From: Apis mellifera
Taxonomy: Eukaryota > Arthropoda > Insecta > Hymenoptera > Apidae
DNA: 64,000 bases
Reading direction: 5' to 3'
Assembly: GCF_003254395.2 (NCBI RefSeq)
Contig: NC_037642.1
Span: 8,011,736 to 8,075,735, forward strand
Shown: piece after piece, positions 1 through 13,770 of the stretch
How the letters are laid out: each line of letters starts with the position of its first letter
Position numbering within the stretch: position 1 is the stretch's first letter
Translations under genes and position numbers: made by a program
Notes under the pieces: generated by a model
Told to the model about the DNA's origin: nothing
What the model saw: only the letters and a program-made list of their open reading frames with translations
Database searches by the model: none

Positions 1-1181
1 CGTGTTATGGCGGTTGTGAAGTCCTTGCTACGCCATTCGGAAGCTCGGTTGATGGCCTCGGTGTAGCCGTTATTGTCTCAACACGGCATCTCGTAACGTT
101 ATCCGGCTCCTTATAGCGCCGTTGATCACACGTTGGATAACGACAGTCCGACAGAAATTGTTAAAAACGTACGACTTCTTCACGGATTCTTTCTCGAATT
201 CCGAGACTCCTCTTTCTTTTTTTTTCCTCATCTCTTTCACCTGTTCGTACGTATCGAATCGTAGGAGGATTGGATTCGCGGAAAAAGATCTCGGGGAAAA
301 GATAACAGGGATCTTTATTGGACCCGTACATTAAGAAGGAGCGGCGATGGCTTCCGTCTCGTGTCTAAGTTAAGCGGATAACGGTATATTTTCAGGAAGG
401 AGGATCACGCACCTGCGCTCGAATTTCTCCCCCTCGCCGACTTATTTTCCTGCAGACTTTAACCCCCTGTTTCCGTGATCTAGGTGGAGCGGAGAAAACT
501 CTGGCGAGAGTTTAATTCGAAACAAAAGAATCTTTTTATCGATTCGGTTTGTGTATTAAAATGCGTGTATCGAAATTTTTTTTAGAATCGATGTTAATTA
601 ACAAACGATCCTCGGCTATATCGCAATTGCACGAGAGACTGCCAATACCTGTCCGTGGCGCCATCTGACTTCTCGAGACGAATGAAACCACTTTTGTGTA
701 CATTTACTTTTTCTCTTCGATTGAATATCGAAGATATTGTCAATATCTTCGCGCAAAGTAAAGAAAAAGAAGTAAATAACATTTCTTATTTAATTCAAGT
801 CTCAAGGAAAAAATGATCAAACATAGAGAATTAACTGTCGATATCGATTCATCCACAAAAATCTCGTCTCGTGATTAATACCTACCCTTCTCGGGATGCG
901 GATATGATTCGGAGAGAAAGAGAGACGCTAGCTCGTCATCCCTTCCCGAGGAGGGGGGCTCGTTCGCCTTTATTAATTACACACCCCCGGCAACGGTGTG
1001 GAGCACGGTAACTGGATTGCATTATATTAAATTTATCATAGTTTTCACCTCCCGCTCGGTATTAGATCCACGAGCCCTCTTACTGGGAAACAATTTACGC
1101 TAATTACAAACGCTGCCTAATTATACATCCGACCTATCCTTCCTTCACCCCGAAATCTCTCGCCGTGCCGCGGCTACCCCT

Positions 1182-1198
1182 TCTCTCTCTCTCTCTCT
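1182..1198. repeat. (CT)n microsatellite
   Basis: Uninterrupted CT dinucleotide run within a pyrimidine-rich stretch. Confidence 0.85.
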
Positions 1199-1850
1199 TC
1201 ATCCCTTTCGAGAAAGAGAGGTCGCACCCCTTCTCCTCGTCCTCTTCTCTCGTTACAGGAAGCGCGGAGGGACGCCATTTATAATGAAGGTTCCGCGCGA
1301 GCGTGTACATGCGTACACCTGGGTTTACCTAACCTCATCCGCCATTCCTCGTGGATGCTGAAATTGCCACGTACGCGCGCCACCAACACCGCACAAACCC
1401 TCTTTCCCATAACACCGCCACTCGACCCAGTTCCATCGATTTCATTCCCCACGGCTTCTCGACCGATTTCACCTTTCCCTCCCCTCCCTATTTCTGCATA
1501 ACCTCTTATTGGCCCACGCGGATAACGAAGTCGTGGCAGGTCGAGCGGGATTCCAACTTTCCCCCGAAACTTTTTAATGGATCGCCTATGGATTAGAGAA
1601 CTATGGTTTTGGACGCCGTGGATGTGATGCCATGGTTTTCGATAAAACGTTGTATTTATTTCTAGTCAAAGAAGATTAATGATTAATATCGATGAATGAT
1701 TTCGGATTTTATAGTTTCGTCTTTGAAGTTGTTAAGTGGTCGAAATTATATAATATTCTTCTTTTTTTTTTTCTTTGGTTCGAAGCTGATTTAGAAGTCT
1801 TAATTTTGTTATTTGTTATTTTGATCGTAAATTCGTAAAACGGAGAGAGA

Positions 1851-1871
1851 TTTTTTTTTTTTTTTTTTTTT
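1851..1871. repeat. Poly-T run of 21
   Basis: Homopolymer preceded by GAGAGAGA. It shows no LINE or SINE body and no target duplication, so it is not evidence of retrotransposition. Confidence 0.85.
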
Positions 1872-4362
1872 AGATTTCTCTACACTTGCAAAATTGATAA
1901 ACTCGTTGGAAAGGGCCCCTCATGCCGAAAATGTGAATTGGGTAAATTCAAATCCTCCCAATTTTTTAAGAGGTTTAGGTAGTCAAGTTTCATTCATTGT
2001 ATTACAGTTTTTGTGTATCCAGGTTTTTTGCGATCCCGTTCTATCTATCGATAGTCGAACAAGTGCTTTGTAACTGCCAGATTGAAAATGACACGATTGA
2101 TATAGATTGAATTGGACGCGGAAATAGCGAAAGTTCACAGTTCAACGGAAAAAAAAAAAAAAAGGAAGAGAGAGAAAATACCACAAAGTAACAACCTCGT
2201 CCATCCCTTCTTTTTTTTTTTTAATTTCCGAATCACGGATAAATTTCGATAATGAATCCCATCGAGATCTCGTGTTCGCAACGTTCATTATCGAGGGCTT
2301 ATTTATGCAAATTGATTCCATCTCGATATCCCCGAGAAACGAGAGGTCTTCGGGAACGCGGCCCCGCGTTGGAAAATATAACTAGGGTAACCGAGCCCCC
2401 TCGGGACTTTGCATGCGAATATTTTCAGATTCGGGAATATGCAAAGTCTTTGGAAGCTAGCGGGAGAGGGGCTCGAGGGGGATGCCCGTTTATAATAAAG
2501 CGCAATATCCGAGGATTTCCTTAAGTTGCATATTCAATGATTTCCTCGGAGACTTCGGTCGTTCCACCGAACGAAAGGAGGGTGGAAGGAAAAAAAAAAG
2601 AAAAGAGAAGAAAAAGAAAAGGAAAACTTCGGCCGCAGGAACGCAGGAACGCTTCGGAAATTGGAATCGTTAAAACCGAATTATATATACCTCCCTCCTC
2701 GCCTCGTACAACTTTACTCGATCGAGCATTGTATTAATCATTCCCTTCCTTCCTTTTTCTTTTTTTTAAAGTAATTCTACTAGTAAAAATTTTCCTCAAA
2801 AGCAAAATTGCAACGTTCCTGATCAATCTCACGATTATCGATTTACCTTCCTATTCTAAATCTTCCTTAACGATTCCATCCATCCGCGTAACAACAACAC
2901 ATCCACACAAGTTTCCTACCATAATTCCACGGCCAACCATCGCAATAAACATCGTTATCTCCTCGTCCTCGATCGCGAAAATCATAAATCCTCCCGGAGG
3001 AGGAGGAGGAGTGCATTAAACCCTGCAAACATCCCTTCCCCCCTCGCCACGACGCGATCGCGTTAAAAGATCGGCAAACCGCGCGCCCACATCCTATCAT
3101 AATCCTCCTCTCCGACCGAAGAAAGTGTCGCATCGCTTCCCATAACGCTAACGAAAGAGAGAGAGCGAAAGTGGGATAAAGAGAGAAGAAAGCCGAATCT
3201 GGTCCGGACGATTATGCGTGACGTTGGGGGTCGAGGCGGGTCCGTTTGCCGTGGGTGGCACCGGAACTCCAATTCAGCGTTGGGGCCCCCGATGGCCCCA
3301 TGATAAATATTGTTTAGCCCCGTCCGACAGACAGCCGGCTCGGTGAGCGGAGGAGGAGGGGGAGGAGGGGGAGGCCCTGGCATCGCGGTGCCACCACGGA
3401 TGCCACGTTGTGAACCGGGTGAGTGATGTCCAGGCGCGCGCCTCCCGTCAACGGAGGATAGGTCGGCGCGAAGGAGAATGATGATGACATAATGACGTCC
3501 CGGTGGGCGAGCAATAGCTGACATCCGCCACCGAATATTCTAAATCACTTGCTCGTCGTCGCCGTCGTCTTCTTCGCCGTCGGGGAAGGGGAGAGAGGGG
3601 GTCGTTCACGTCGTTCCTCCTGTCGTCGGTGTCATGTTCGCGTCCTTGTTCCACGTCATTCCTTGTTTACGAGGGGGAAAGGGGCCGCTGTCGGAGCGGG
3701 GGAGAGCGGGGAGGACGTCACTCGGTGTACGCACGCGGTGTACACTTGAACCGCGGTTGAATATTTTATCGGGGATTTGTTGGATTGCCTCGAAAATATT
3801 TCATGCGGGCTGGTTACACGCGGATTACACGCCGCGTTGCTTGTTTCCGATTCGGGGCAGGGGATGATTTTAAGGTGAGGAGGGGGGGAGAGGGAATTTT
3901 CCGGGTAATTGGGAAAGATGGATCTTTGGATCTTGAAGAAATTTGTATAAGAGGGATAGAATTTTAACAAGTCTTAGATTTACGTAATTTGTAAAGCATA
4001 ATCGATCGATGATTACTAAAATATAAAATTGATAACTTCGTTGTATATTTTTGTATCATTTTGTGCCATAGATATCGCGAGTTAAGTTAAAATCATCGAC
4101 GCGGCAAAGGCAATAGAAATCCATCGACGTTTATCCGGATCGGATAAAACTCTTTCGCGAAATTTACACTTTTCGTCGCGGGTTAGGAATCGAATTCTAA
4201 CGCCCGATGACGCGGCGTTATTGCCCGAGTCGTTTAAAAGTGCCAATGCGGTTCACGGTGGCGAAGAATAAGGGGAGGGTATTACCTCTCCTTACCCTCT
4301 CTTTCATCTCTCTTATCCCGTGCAAAATGCGTCGAGGGTAAGTTTTCACGGTATCGTGAAAG

Positions 4363-4381
4363 CTCTCTCTCTCTCTCTCTT
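4363..4381. repeat. (CT)n microsatellite, left arm of a GA/CT pair
   Basis: The CT run is followed about 115 bases later by a GA run (4496-4513). The two are complementary and could pair in the transcript. Confidence 0.85.
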
Positions 4382-4481
4382 CTTTCATCCAGAGGGCGAG
4401 ACCGGGGCTGCGACCTGAGGGGGGGTCTATGAAAAATGATGACGCGGCGCTTGTAAAAGAAATGAAATCGGGCCTGGTGCC

Positions 4482-4513
4482 GAGAGAGAGAAAAAGAGAG
4501 AGAGAGAGAGAGG
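4482..4513. repeat. (GA)n microsatellite, right arm of a GA/CT pair
   Basis: GA-rich run with an A-rich interruption, complementary to the CT run at 4363-4381. Confidence 0.85.
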
Positions 4514-5169
4514 AAGGCCGAGGGTTGGAAAACCGAACGATCGACCGAGGGAGTGTATTGCTTACGTTCGAGGAGCGTAGAACAAAAAGAAATAAGGTCT
4601 AATTCGATGTGGCAGCGAAATAACAGTCGACCCGCTTTGAAAAATGATGCTCCCTTCTCTCCCATCCTTTCTCGAAACCTCCATCTTCCCATAGCTTTTC
4701 CTTTTCCTCGCTAAACCTTTTCTTCCTGTACACCCGGGTTTAATCGTTTCCATCAGATTGAAAATTCCGGTCGCCTAGTTGCGAGAAAGATCGGCCGCGA
4801 GACTTCACATTTCCAGATCACGTCTAGGCGTAAAGACTGAAAGAAGGGGGGAGAGGAGAGGGGGAGAGGGGAAGCTATTTCCCGTAAAACGATCACCTAA
4901 CCGGACGAGCGGACTGTAATCGGCCTTCGTGGACTCGTAAACACCGCGGGCTACGGCCATAATCCGAACCCTTACCTAGCTGACCAGAAACCACCACGGT
5001 GTGGCCGAATCACCCCTTAATGGGTCAGGTGGCCGACATTTCGATTCCCACGGGGGTAGTTCGCCCTGTCCTGGGCTGTGACGTCATCCAACTTTACCGC
5101 ATCCCGAGTCGAGTCGAGGCTTTGCAAAATGCAGCTGGGCGGTGTGCATCGGTGTGCCACGGGGCGAAA

Positions 5170-5188
5170 GGAAGGAAGGAAGGAAGGA
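5170..5188. repeat. (GGAA)n repeat
   Basis: About four to five head-to-tail GGAA units. Confidence 0.8.
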
Positions 5189-5354
5189 TCGTTGAGAAAC
5201 ACGTTTTACTCGCGAGTCGTGGTTACTACCGATCCGGGAGAAATTTTATTTATTCCACACCGGACGAATTTACAGGCCCAAGATTCCGTTCCCTCGAATC
5301 ATCGCCCATGATTCGTGTTTGACGTAACAACGAGAGAGAGAGAAAGACAAAGAA

Positions 5355-5371
5355 TGTGTGTGTGTGTGTGT
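5355..5371. repeat. (TG)n microsatellite
   Basis: Eight TG units in a row, just after a GA-rich segment. Confidence 0.85.
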
Positions 5372-5442
5372 ATGTGAATCGATTGGTGGAAGGGAGAAGC
5401 CTAGACGCGTTTTGACAAATCGTCCTTTTCTCTCCCTTCCTT

Positions 5443-5476
5443 TTCTTCTTCTTCTTCTTCTTCGTCTTCGTCTTCT
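5443..5476. repeat. (TTC)n / (CGTCTT) trinucleotide tract
   Basis: A CTT run grades into TTCGTC units. It causes Lys/Glu-rich shadow frames on the minus strand. Confidence 0.8.
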
Positions 5477-6588
5477 CTTTTTTCTTCTTGCTTTTCTCCA
5501 TCTCCCGCCGAGACCCCGCGTCTAATTCCCCGGAATGTTTTCGGCCGATCTCTCGCTGCGCCCAGCTTGCCCCCGTCCACCATCACCAGAAATTTTCTTC
5601 CCGCGTTTCGTCGTCACCACCCGGTCGATCCTCCCGGCTGTCCCTCGTGTGTCGAATTTATTCGCGATTCCGTGGATAGATAGCCCGGAACCGTGGCTTT
5701 TTCGGTGTCTGAATTTCTCGGGACTCCTCCTCTCTCCTCGAATCCCCGAGAACGATACGCGAAAATATTTCGGGATCGGGATTCTTCTTAAGGTTCTTTC
5801 TTAATTAGGACATTAATTTATTTCCGTTTAATCGAAATGATCGCGATCAGATAAGAAAAAGAGCCTCTGGATCGGAGATTTTTTTCCAACGATCCAACGA
5901 AAGAATGTTTTTACAAAAATTTCTTTGGTATTTGATAACATAACAGTATTTCTATAGATAGCGTCTTAAAAAGAGTCACGCGAAACTGAAATTATGTAAC
6001 TCTTCCATCCGAAATCTCGTCGATAATTTTTTACAAACTTCAAAAAGTTGAAAATTTTCTAGGATCATTTTCATTTTACGTGGAAGGAAATGCTACTAGC
6101 AATAACTTTGGGTTAAGAATCTTTTTTTTTCTTTTCCATTTTCATTCTTTCCCTTAAGACACGTTTCACCTTAGAGATACATTCGGATGGAACTTGTGGG
6201 GGCAAACAAGCACGATAACTTTCTTTTTTTTCTTTTTTTTGGATGGACGAGAAGATGGTCCAATTACAAAGAATAATAGAGACGAGGTGGAGGAGTTTTG
6301 TGTCCGCGAGAAAGTTTTTCAGTTGGCGGTGTAGGTACAGAGAGGAAAGCTTGTCGTCTCCCCTATTTTCATTTCCCGTAGCAATAGTTCATTAAAAAGG
6401 TGTTTCAGGGGCAATTCCGTGAGCTATTAGGTAGCCTCTATCACTCCTCCGGGGGCCATTTCTTTCCTCCCTCGCCGCCGCTGTCCTCCATCCCCCACGT
6501 CCCCCGCACACCCGCCTACGGGACTACGGGATTCAGCACGGACGTTGCCGATATAGTACGGCACGCCGGGATACCGGAGAGAAACGGC

Positions 6589-6622
6589 AAGAAGAAGAAG
6601 AAGAAGAAGAAGAAGAAGAAGA
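6589..6622. repeat. (GAA)11 microsatellite
   Basis: Pure GAA run of about 11 units. It creates poly-Lys or poly-Phe in shadow frames. Confidence 0.9.
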
Positions 6623-9600
6623 CGTCATATCGTAATACGAGGCCTCGCGTATAACTCTGTGATTCCCCTTGAAAGAACGGAATAAAAAAATGAAATCTCG
6701 AAATCATCGAAATTTGCTTGGATCTTCGTCGAATTGAAAACGCGGAGTCGAATTAAATCGATCATCGAAATTGGGAAAATTCGATCGAGATATTTTTTCC
6801 ACATCGCGAAAAAGAAAATTGTAGTGGAAACATGCGAAATTGATGAGAGCCGGTTCGAGAACTCGAGATGAATTTTCGAGAGAGTGAAATGGGGTTTGGA
6901 GGGCGGGGAACGAGGCGCGCGTCCGAGTTGATAAGACCTTCTCGAAGGACGAGGGCGAGAGAGGGTGGATGGGGCAGGGCCATTTATCACGCGGTGGGAC
7001 CAGGTGGAGAGAAAGGGAAGGGAAGAAGGGTGAATGGCACGAGCGAGGCAATAAAGGCTGAAGGGACTCGTTCAAAGAATGGGCATGGAAGGTGCGATTC
7101 GAGAATGTAGATCGTTCTCGGTATCCTTTAGCCCGATTATTCCTTCGGATATTACTTTCTACGATCCTCGCGATTTAATAGGTCTGGATTGAGAAACGGC
7201 CTCATTAATTCCTGCTGCTCGTCGTCCATCGGTTCGTCGTGAAATTGAAATCTTCATAGCTATGATTTTTCTAAGGCTGGTTCAACAAATTTGCGCGCCT
7301 GAGAAAAACAGAACGTTTGTTGAAGAATTAATCGTCGAATGGGATTGAACAGGATAAATTCTTGCCCGAATTTTAACAGAGATACTTACCTTAGAATAAG
7401 CATTCAAGGAACCTACAACAATATTACTCCATTACAATTATATTCTGGATCGTTCGTCAAAATATGAAGTTGCGGAAACAGATTAGAAAACAAATGTACG
7501 TAAATATAAAGTACAGCCTCAAACTTGATTAGAGAAATCTTCAAGAAAACTTTTATACTTCCCTTTCTAAAAAATTCTAAAATTCAAGCGATAACTTCCA
7601 CTTCAACAATCCTCATTATCGATACTCCAAACTGAAATATAATCTCGCGTATTCGTATCACAAAAATACGAAGATAAAGTTTCGTGGAGAAGGAAACGAC
7701 GTCGAAGAAAATTTCTCGTGGCGGACGAGAGCGAACGCATAGGATAGGGAACCGGGTCGAGATTTCCGGTTTTCAGTTTTTCTATAAATCCTCGAAACGT
7801 GTCAAGAGCGGCGGCATAACGAGGCGATTACGCTGTCCCCGCCATCCCTCTTGGGTCCTCCTCCCCCTTCTCCCGGAGCAAGGGTCCCGAGGATTTCGGA
7901 TGGGCCGCACGAAGGAAGTCGCCTCGAGGCAATAACGCGTCATCTCCGGAAGGGGCGTTCGTGTAATTATACGGTAGCTAGCGACTGCCCTCCACCTCCT
8001 CTCCTCGCCCTTTCCTAAACCGTAAACTCGTTGGTCCCACCGGCTACCGGTCTTCTTCCCCATCTCTCATAACGTAACAACGCCGCGTCCTCCCCCCTCG
8101 TCTTGTATGCCAACGTGGAATTCTGCCAATTGCTCTAATTCGATTGATCCGTTGCTTCGTGTTTATCCGGATACCGTCGATTGCCTCGAGATTGATTTCG
8201 ATTCGAGACGAATTCAATTGATTCGAATAGGAAGACGAATTAAGTCTATTTCGAGTCTTTTATCGTTTCTAAAGAATTCGATCGCGATGAGAATTAAAAA
8301 TCTCCGCGGAGTTGCTTAATTTGATTTTTCGTTAAGAACAGAATAACTCGTCGATCAAACTCTAGATCGTATAATATTCGTTAGGCGTAATTCAATATCG
8401 AGATATGGAGAAGATATTGCATCGATCTTGCAATGAGAAAATTAAATAGAGGATTATTAAAAAAAGAAAAACGTGAAAATTCCTGTCACGAGGATATATA
8501 TATAAAGGATAGTTTCTGGCTGAGGGCGTGTTACTCGAGTTTCATTGTCGCTCGAAAACCGGCTCGGTTTTTCCTTCCGTAGATTTCGAGACGGATTTCC
8601 AAATAGAAGGTTACGATTGCGGGTAAAGCCAGTAAATTTTCTGCGCGAATTTCGAGCGCGGGGATTAGACGGAGGGAGGGAAGGATCCAAGTGCGGGGAG
8701 GCGAAAAAAGAGATCGCCTCGCAGACTAAACAGATGGTATAAATTTTAACTTCGGCCGAGAGTTGGCCGGGCGATGAATCAGACTAATCGTCTGCCTCTT
8801 AAACGCACTTTCGCGCGTTTCTATTTAAGGCTCCCCCCTTCCCCCTCCTCCCTTTCGGGTGGCGATTTCGGGTCCCGTTTTCAATTATTCCCCATTTATA
8901 CAGAAATTCCTTTCTGCCGAACGACACTTTGTCAATTGAGGAGCGCAACAGGCCGGGTGATTTTCCGGCCAATAATTTTGCGAATGTGCATCTCAAAGGC
9001 GCACAAGTGTCCCGTGAAACACAGTTCTGGCACTTTGCGAGCTGTCTATTTTCGTGATTATGGCTCGCTACGCTGGAAAGCGCAAGCTTTTGAACTTGGC
9101 TTAGGCCGGCATTGTTATTCGAGATATACGCCGCTTTGCCGCTACTCCTCTCTTTATTATCGTTTATTCAAACGCTATTGAATATTTCGACGCGGTTCAA
9201 TTTAATTTTAATTCATCACGATATTGATCGTTGCAACAAATTCGTTATTGCATTCCCGATAATATAACAATCGGTATACCGATTGTACCGGTTTCACTTA
9301 ATTTACACGCGTTGTATAAAAGGTGGAAAGACGTTTCGTTATCTCCCCGCGAGAATATTCATCCAATACGCGTTAGACTCCCGATATCGGATAATATATA
9401 TATTTCTTTTCCCGCTTATTATATCGTACAACCGTTAAATTAATTTAACCTTTCTATTAATTAATTAAAATATAATATATCTCGTCGATTGTTTCCATTA
9501 TACTCGTTCGAATCAATAATTAAGTAATGATCGATATATGATCGTGCAAGAGAGAGAACAAATCGTTGGAGAATGGATGGAGGGAGCAACCGATGCTCCA

Positions 9601-9710
9601 CACGATTATTCTCCCTCGACTAGAGATAAAGGCCGGTGATGGTCGATCAGGTATCGGCCATTTGGTCGCGAGCAAGAGGTTCGTTAAATCGACGTGTTCG
9701 GCCGCGGGCG

Positions 9711-9727
9711 ACCGACCGACCGACCGG
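9711..9727. repeat. (CGAC)n repeat
   Basis: About four CGAC units in a CG-rich segment. Confidence 0.7.
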
Positions 9728-10896
9728 GGTATTGTTGCAAACTATTTCGAGATCGTGTGATCTCGGGCGCAACAGCTGCGCTATCTATCACCAACAACGA
9801 TTCGGCGATCGTGTAACGGCGCCGCTTCTGCCTCCGTTTATAGAGCGTAAACCGAGAAAGGAAGCGATGCATCGGGGAGGGGCGCGGGGGAGGGAATGGG
9901 GCAGAGAATGGAGAGGCTCGTGCCAGGTCTCTGATCTTCAAAGTATGGGCGAAACTTTTATCCTGCGCTAACCTGTCGCCGTGACACCTCGTCGCCCCAA
10001 TGACACGTCTGCTCTTTGGAAATCGTATTTCCTGTTCTCTCTCGGCTAGCTTTGACGCGCTCTGGCTCCTCTTTGACCTTTTGTTTAGGCAATTCCTCCC
10101 TAGTTAAGGGAGAGAGGAAGGAAATTTCACGCGTTGACCACGGAAAACGACGGGGGATCGTGGCTGATCCCTCTCTCGATTTCCTCGAGTTACTCGCACA
10201 CGCGTACGCGTGCTCCTCCGCGCTGCTCTTCCGCGTGCGGCTCGATCGCGTATAGATCTCGCGCAGTGCAACCATCATGCGGTCAACCGTCGCCCATTAT
10301 TCCGTTCTTTACGACGCTACCGGCAATCGTAAATGCTTGTCGAACGTGACGTGAAACAGATTACAGTTCCGTCTAACGGTCTGGAAACTTTACGGTTTGC
10401 CCTCGAAAGATTCTAATCGTTACCGGCCTCCTTTTTCTCTCCTAAAACTACGTATCTCCAATATATATATTCGAACATAACGATAAAAACATTGAAATCT
10501 TTCCACCCCACAGCCCTTTAAAAAGGAAAAACACCACGATTCATCCTGGGAACACGTCTCAAAATCAAAAGAGAGGACGAGGAACACCGTTGTCGCATTT
10601 TCCACTTTATTAAGCCTCTCGCCCCGATCCCACCCCGGGCCACGCTTCCTCTCCAAGGAACGAGACCTTTGGAGAGAGAGCTGCCCTGCGAAATCTCCCG
10701 TTCTCGCAAGGGTTGAAATACCGTCGGATCGAGGCGTTTCCCTCTTATCGAGTGAAACGAGACTCCGCGCCGGGAAAGAAAATGTAAATCAGACCTTGGG
10801 GGTTAGGGGAAAGGATGGCGTACTTCGCGTTCTCGCGCTTCGGTCGAAAGGGTGGTAAAAGAGCGAGAGGGGAGGTGTCGATCGGTTACACGAATA

Positions 10897-10915
10897 TGTG
10901 TGTGTGTGTGTGTGT
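10897..10915. repeat. (GT)n microsatellite
   Basis: About nine GT units. Confidence 0.85.
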
Positions 10916-12138
10916 CTGTTCGATCGTGTGTTTGGCGGGGAACGGTCCGTCGATGCAAATGCAACTCTCGTCGGGGGTTGGTTGTTTCGTCGCCCCGTGA
11001 TATATCGCCCCTCTTGTCCGTAAAACTCTCTCTTTTCCAACCGTGCCTCGTCTTCGTCCCGCCATGGAGCGAGGACCGACGTATTTTCGAGCCCCGGGGG
11101 CCGGCATTCCCCTCCCCTCTCCGCTTTCGACTACTCGTCCGTTCCTTTTTTTCCTTTCTGTCTTTTTGCTCCTTGCCTTTTTCTCTCTCCCTCCTCTCTC
11201 TCTCTTTTTACATATACATCCCCAGCTCGAGGGAGCAGGATTTAGGCGGAGTTGGACCAACGTCGCCTCTGTATTAGTTTTTACGAGGATAATACACAAC
11301 GCTTAAAGGGATAAGGGATTAAACCCTGGACGTACGAACCGACCACACCAATCCCTTTCGCGTATTTCGCGGTACTACTTTCCACCTATGCGGTCCACTC
11401 TTGCGGATACACCTGCGAGTTCCGCGTCCAAGATGGTCGTCCACGAGGCGGAGAAACCGCAGGTTTTATCGCGTTACCTCCTTCCTTCCAAATACCTGCT
11501 TCCTCCGTGTTATTATTATTATTATAAAATTGAAGTATCGAGAAATATTCAATCTATAATTCCATTTCTATAATTTTAATACCATCGTTTCGTCGTAGTT
11601 TATCGATTCTATATATATGTATAAACTAAAATTCTGTCTCTGGGGGATGGAAGAGGAGAAACCCTCGTCGCACGGTGACATAAGATATTGAACGGAGCGG
11701 AACCGCGACACTTCCATCTCGCAGTGTGTTACGCACCTGTGCCGTGTCCCACGGAGCAAAACAGGCCGAGGAGGGAGGGTGTCGCGGGATACGAATACCT
11801 GAAATATCGTCGCCGAATTTTCGACAAAACGGGGACAAGGTTTTCTGTCGGAAACATCCCACCGTGCTACCGTGCACGCGAACACAAGGATCGAGGGTGC
11901 ACGCACGAAAGACACCGTAATACGACGGCGGCCCGGCTTGTCACGTGTCCCGTTATTTATGAATGTAACTCGCACCCCTTATTCCTGGTTTTTACTTCTG
12001 TCTCGCGAGAGCTACGACCCTGAAACGCAATGGGATGTGGGGAGAGGGAGAGGGAGGGCGTCGTGGTGGACCGGAGCAAAAAGGGAGACGGAGAAAGGGG
12101 ATGGATGCGGTTTAAGGGTGGAGGTAAGAGAAGAGAAA

Positions 12139-12162
12139 AGAGAGAGAGAGAGAGAGAGAGAG
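12139..12162. repeat. (AG)12 microsatellite
   Basis: Pure AG run, followed by GTAAGA units. Confidence 0.9.
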
Positions 12163-13745
12163 TAAGAGTAAGATCCAAAGTTCGGTTGTTATTTATGATG
12201 CTTTTTCCTCGGAACAACCGCGACTTTCGTAAAAGCGCGATCGCCCTTCCGGTGGATCCCTTCGCTTGTTTCCTCTCGACTTGATATCGGTCCTGCTCGC
12301 GAAATTGTTGCCATCTCTTGAACGTTTTCGAATTCTCGAGGTTGCTCTCCATATAATCGTAATCTCATTTGCATAAAATATTGTTTAATTTTTTCCTCCA
12401 AACTCTCGTATAACGAAAAAAGGAAAAATTCTTAAAATCTCTTGCACACAACAATGATCTTAACAAAGGTTTTCAATTTCGAGAAAGAAGAGACTGGAAT
12501 CCAATTCCAGATCAGCTCTGAATTATTTCCAATCCTACGCGTCAAGGAATCTGACAATTTTGCCGGCTACAATTTTAATTCTCGTTCTAAAGAGAGAAAG
12601 AGAGCGTGTTTCGGCCACGCGGATCGAGAGGGATAAATATTGCAGTATGCACTCAGCGCGGAGACATGATACACAGAGAGAGAAAGAGAGAGAGAGAGGG
12701 AGAACGGATCCACCCCACCTGACTCGTATCTGGCGTCGGCTAACGTCTATGTATTAGCGTCCGCATATATTATTTCCCGGCATAGCTGGCGTGCATGCTG
12801 CGCATAACCGAGCGTTCCGTTGTTTCGTCGTTGTACGTGCATCGCTCTTCTCTCACGTGATACCGGAATACGTGGCACGCGCAGGTATACCCGGAGGCTC
12901 ACCTGGAAACGGGACTTCCAACTCGATATCGGCGCGATACGCGTTGCGCGTTTGTGTATTTTCGAGAGACGTGAAAATCTACGACCAACAAGAGTTTTCA
13001 TCGGCCTAATCGTGGAATGGAAATACTACAGCCAAACGTTTATTCGTAGTTTCGAGTCTGTGGTTTGGAAGATTGATCGATTGATGGACCAGTTTCGAAA
13101 TTGAAAATGTGGATCGTCGCTCGAGTAATTGCGAGATAGGAATAATTTTTCATCTCTATTGCTATCCATTTTATTGATTGACAATTATATCTTGCGAATA
13201 GATTCTCATCAAAGTGACCGTAAAGACAAGCTCCCTACGTACATATTTCGAACTATATTGAAATATCAAATCATTCGTTGATATTATCCACGCGGAAATT
13301 GAAAATTTTCTTTTCAATCGTTCCTCGATCTGAATCGATCGATCGGAATCGTGAGGAAGGGATCTGTACGGAGAAATCCGGACGGGTGATTAGTCTCGTC
13401 AGTTGGTTTGATCGTCGGCCCGAGATAAAACGCGAGTCGCGGTACAAGCGCGCGATGCAAAACGCTCGTTGCACTTCTCTGCGCGCGGCCAACACGACGC
13501 GCCGTGCACGGGCCTCGTATAATGCGGGCCTCGATGTAAGACAATGCGGCGATTATCTATCCGCCCTCCTTGTAAGGAGGGAACGCTCCACGTAGAGAGA
13601 GAGAGTATCCGCGGCTTGTCGACACGGCTACGGCCACCTAAGACATTATATTAACATGCGAAGTAGGCTCAAGTGTCCCGGGGCCGAGCGTTGTGTTCCG
13701 CCCCGACTTTCTGCCTGCCCTGTGTTCCCTCTCGTGGCGCAGAAA

Positions 13746-13770
13746 AAAGAAAGAAAGAAAGAAAGAAAAG
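13746..13770. repeat. (AAAG)n repeat
   Basis: About six AAAG/AAGA units. Confidence 0.8.

Larger units (their letters stand above)
1..9600. other. Intronic block, no gene recognised
   Basis: Mixed sequence with CG-rich stretches (about 3040-3760, 4900-5300 and 7780-8110) and AT-rich stretches (about 540-850, 1620-2220 and 5810-6250). Open frames at 3063-3524 and 4282-4692 on the minus strand are driven by polypurine/polypyrimidine or Pro-rich low-complexity sequence and show no family resemblance. About 8870-9150 has balanced composition and few simple repeats and could be a conserved regulatory segment. Confidence 0.5.

Noticed and set aside
1851..1871. Poly-T run as a retrotransposon tail
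   Set aside because: No element body, no target-site duplication, and similar homopolymers are scattered throughout the window.
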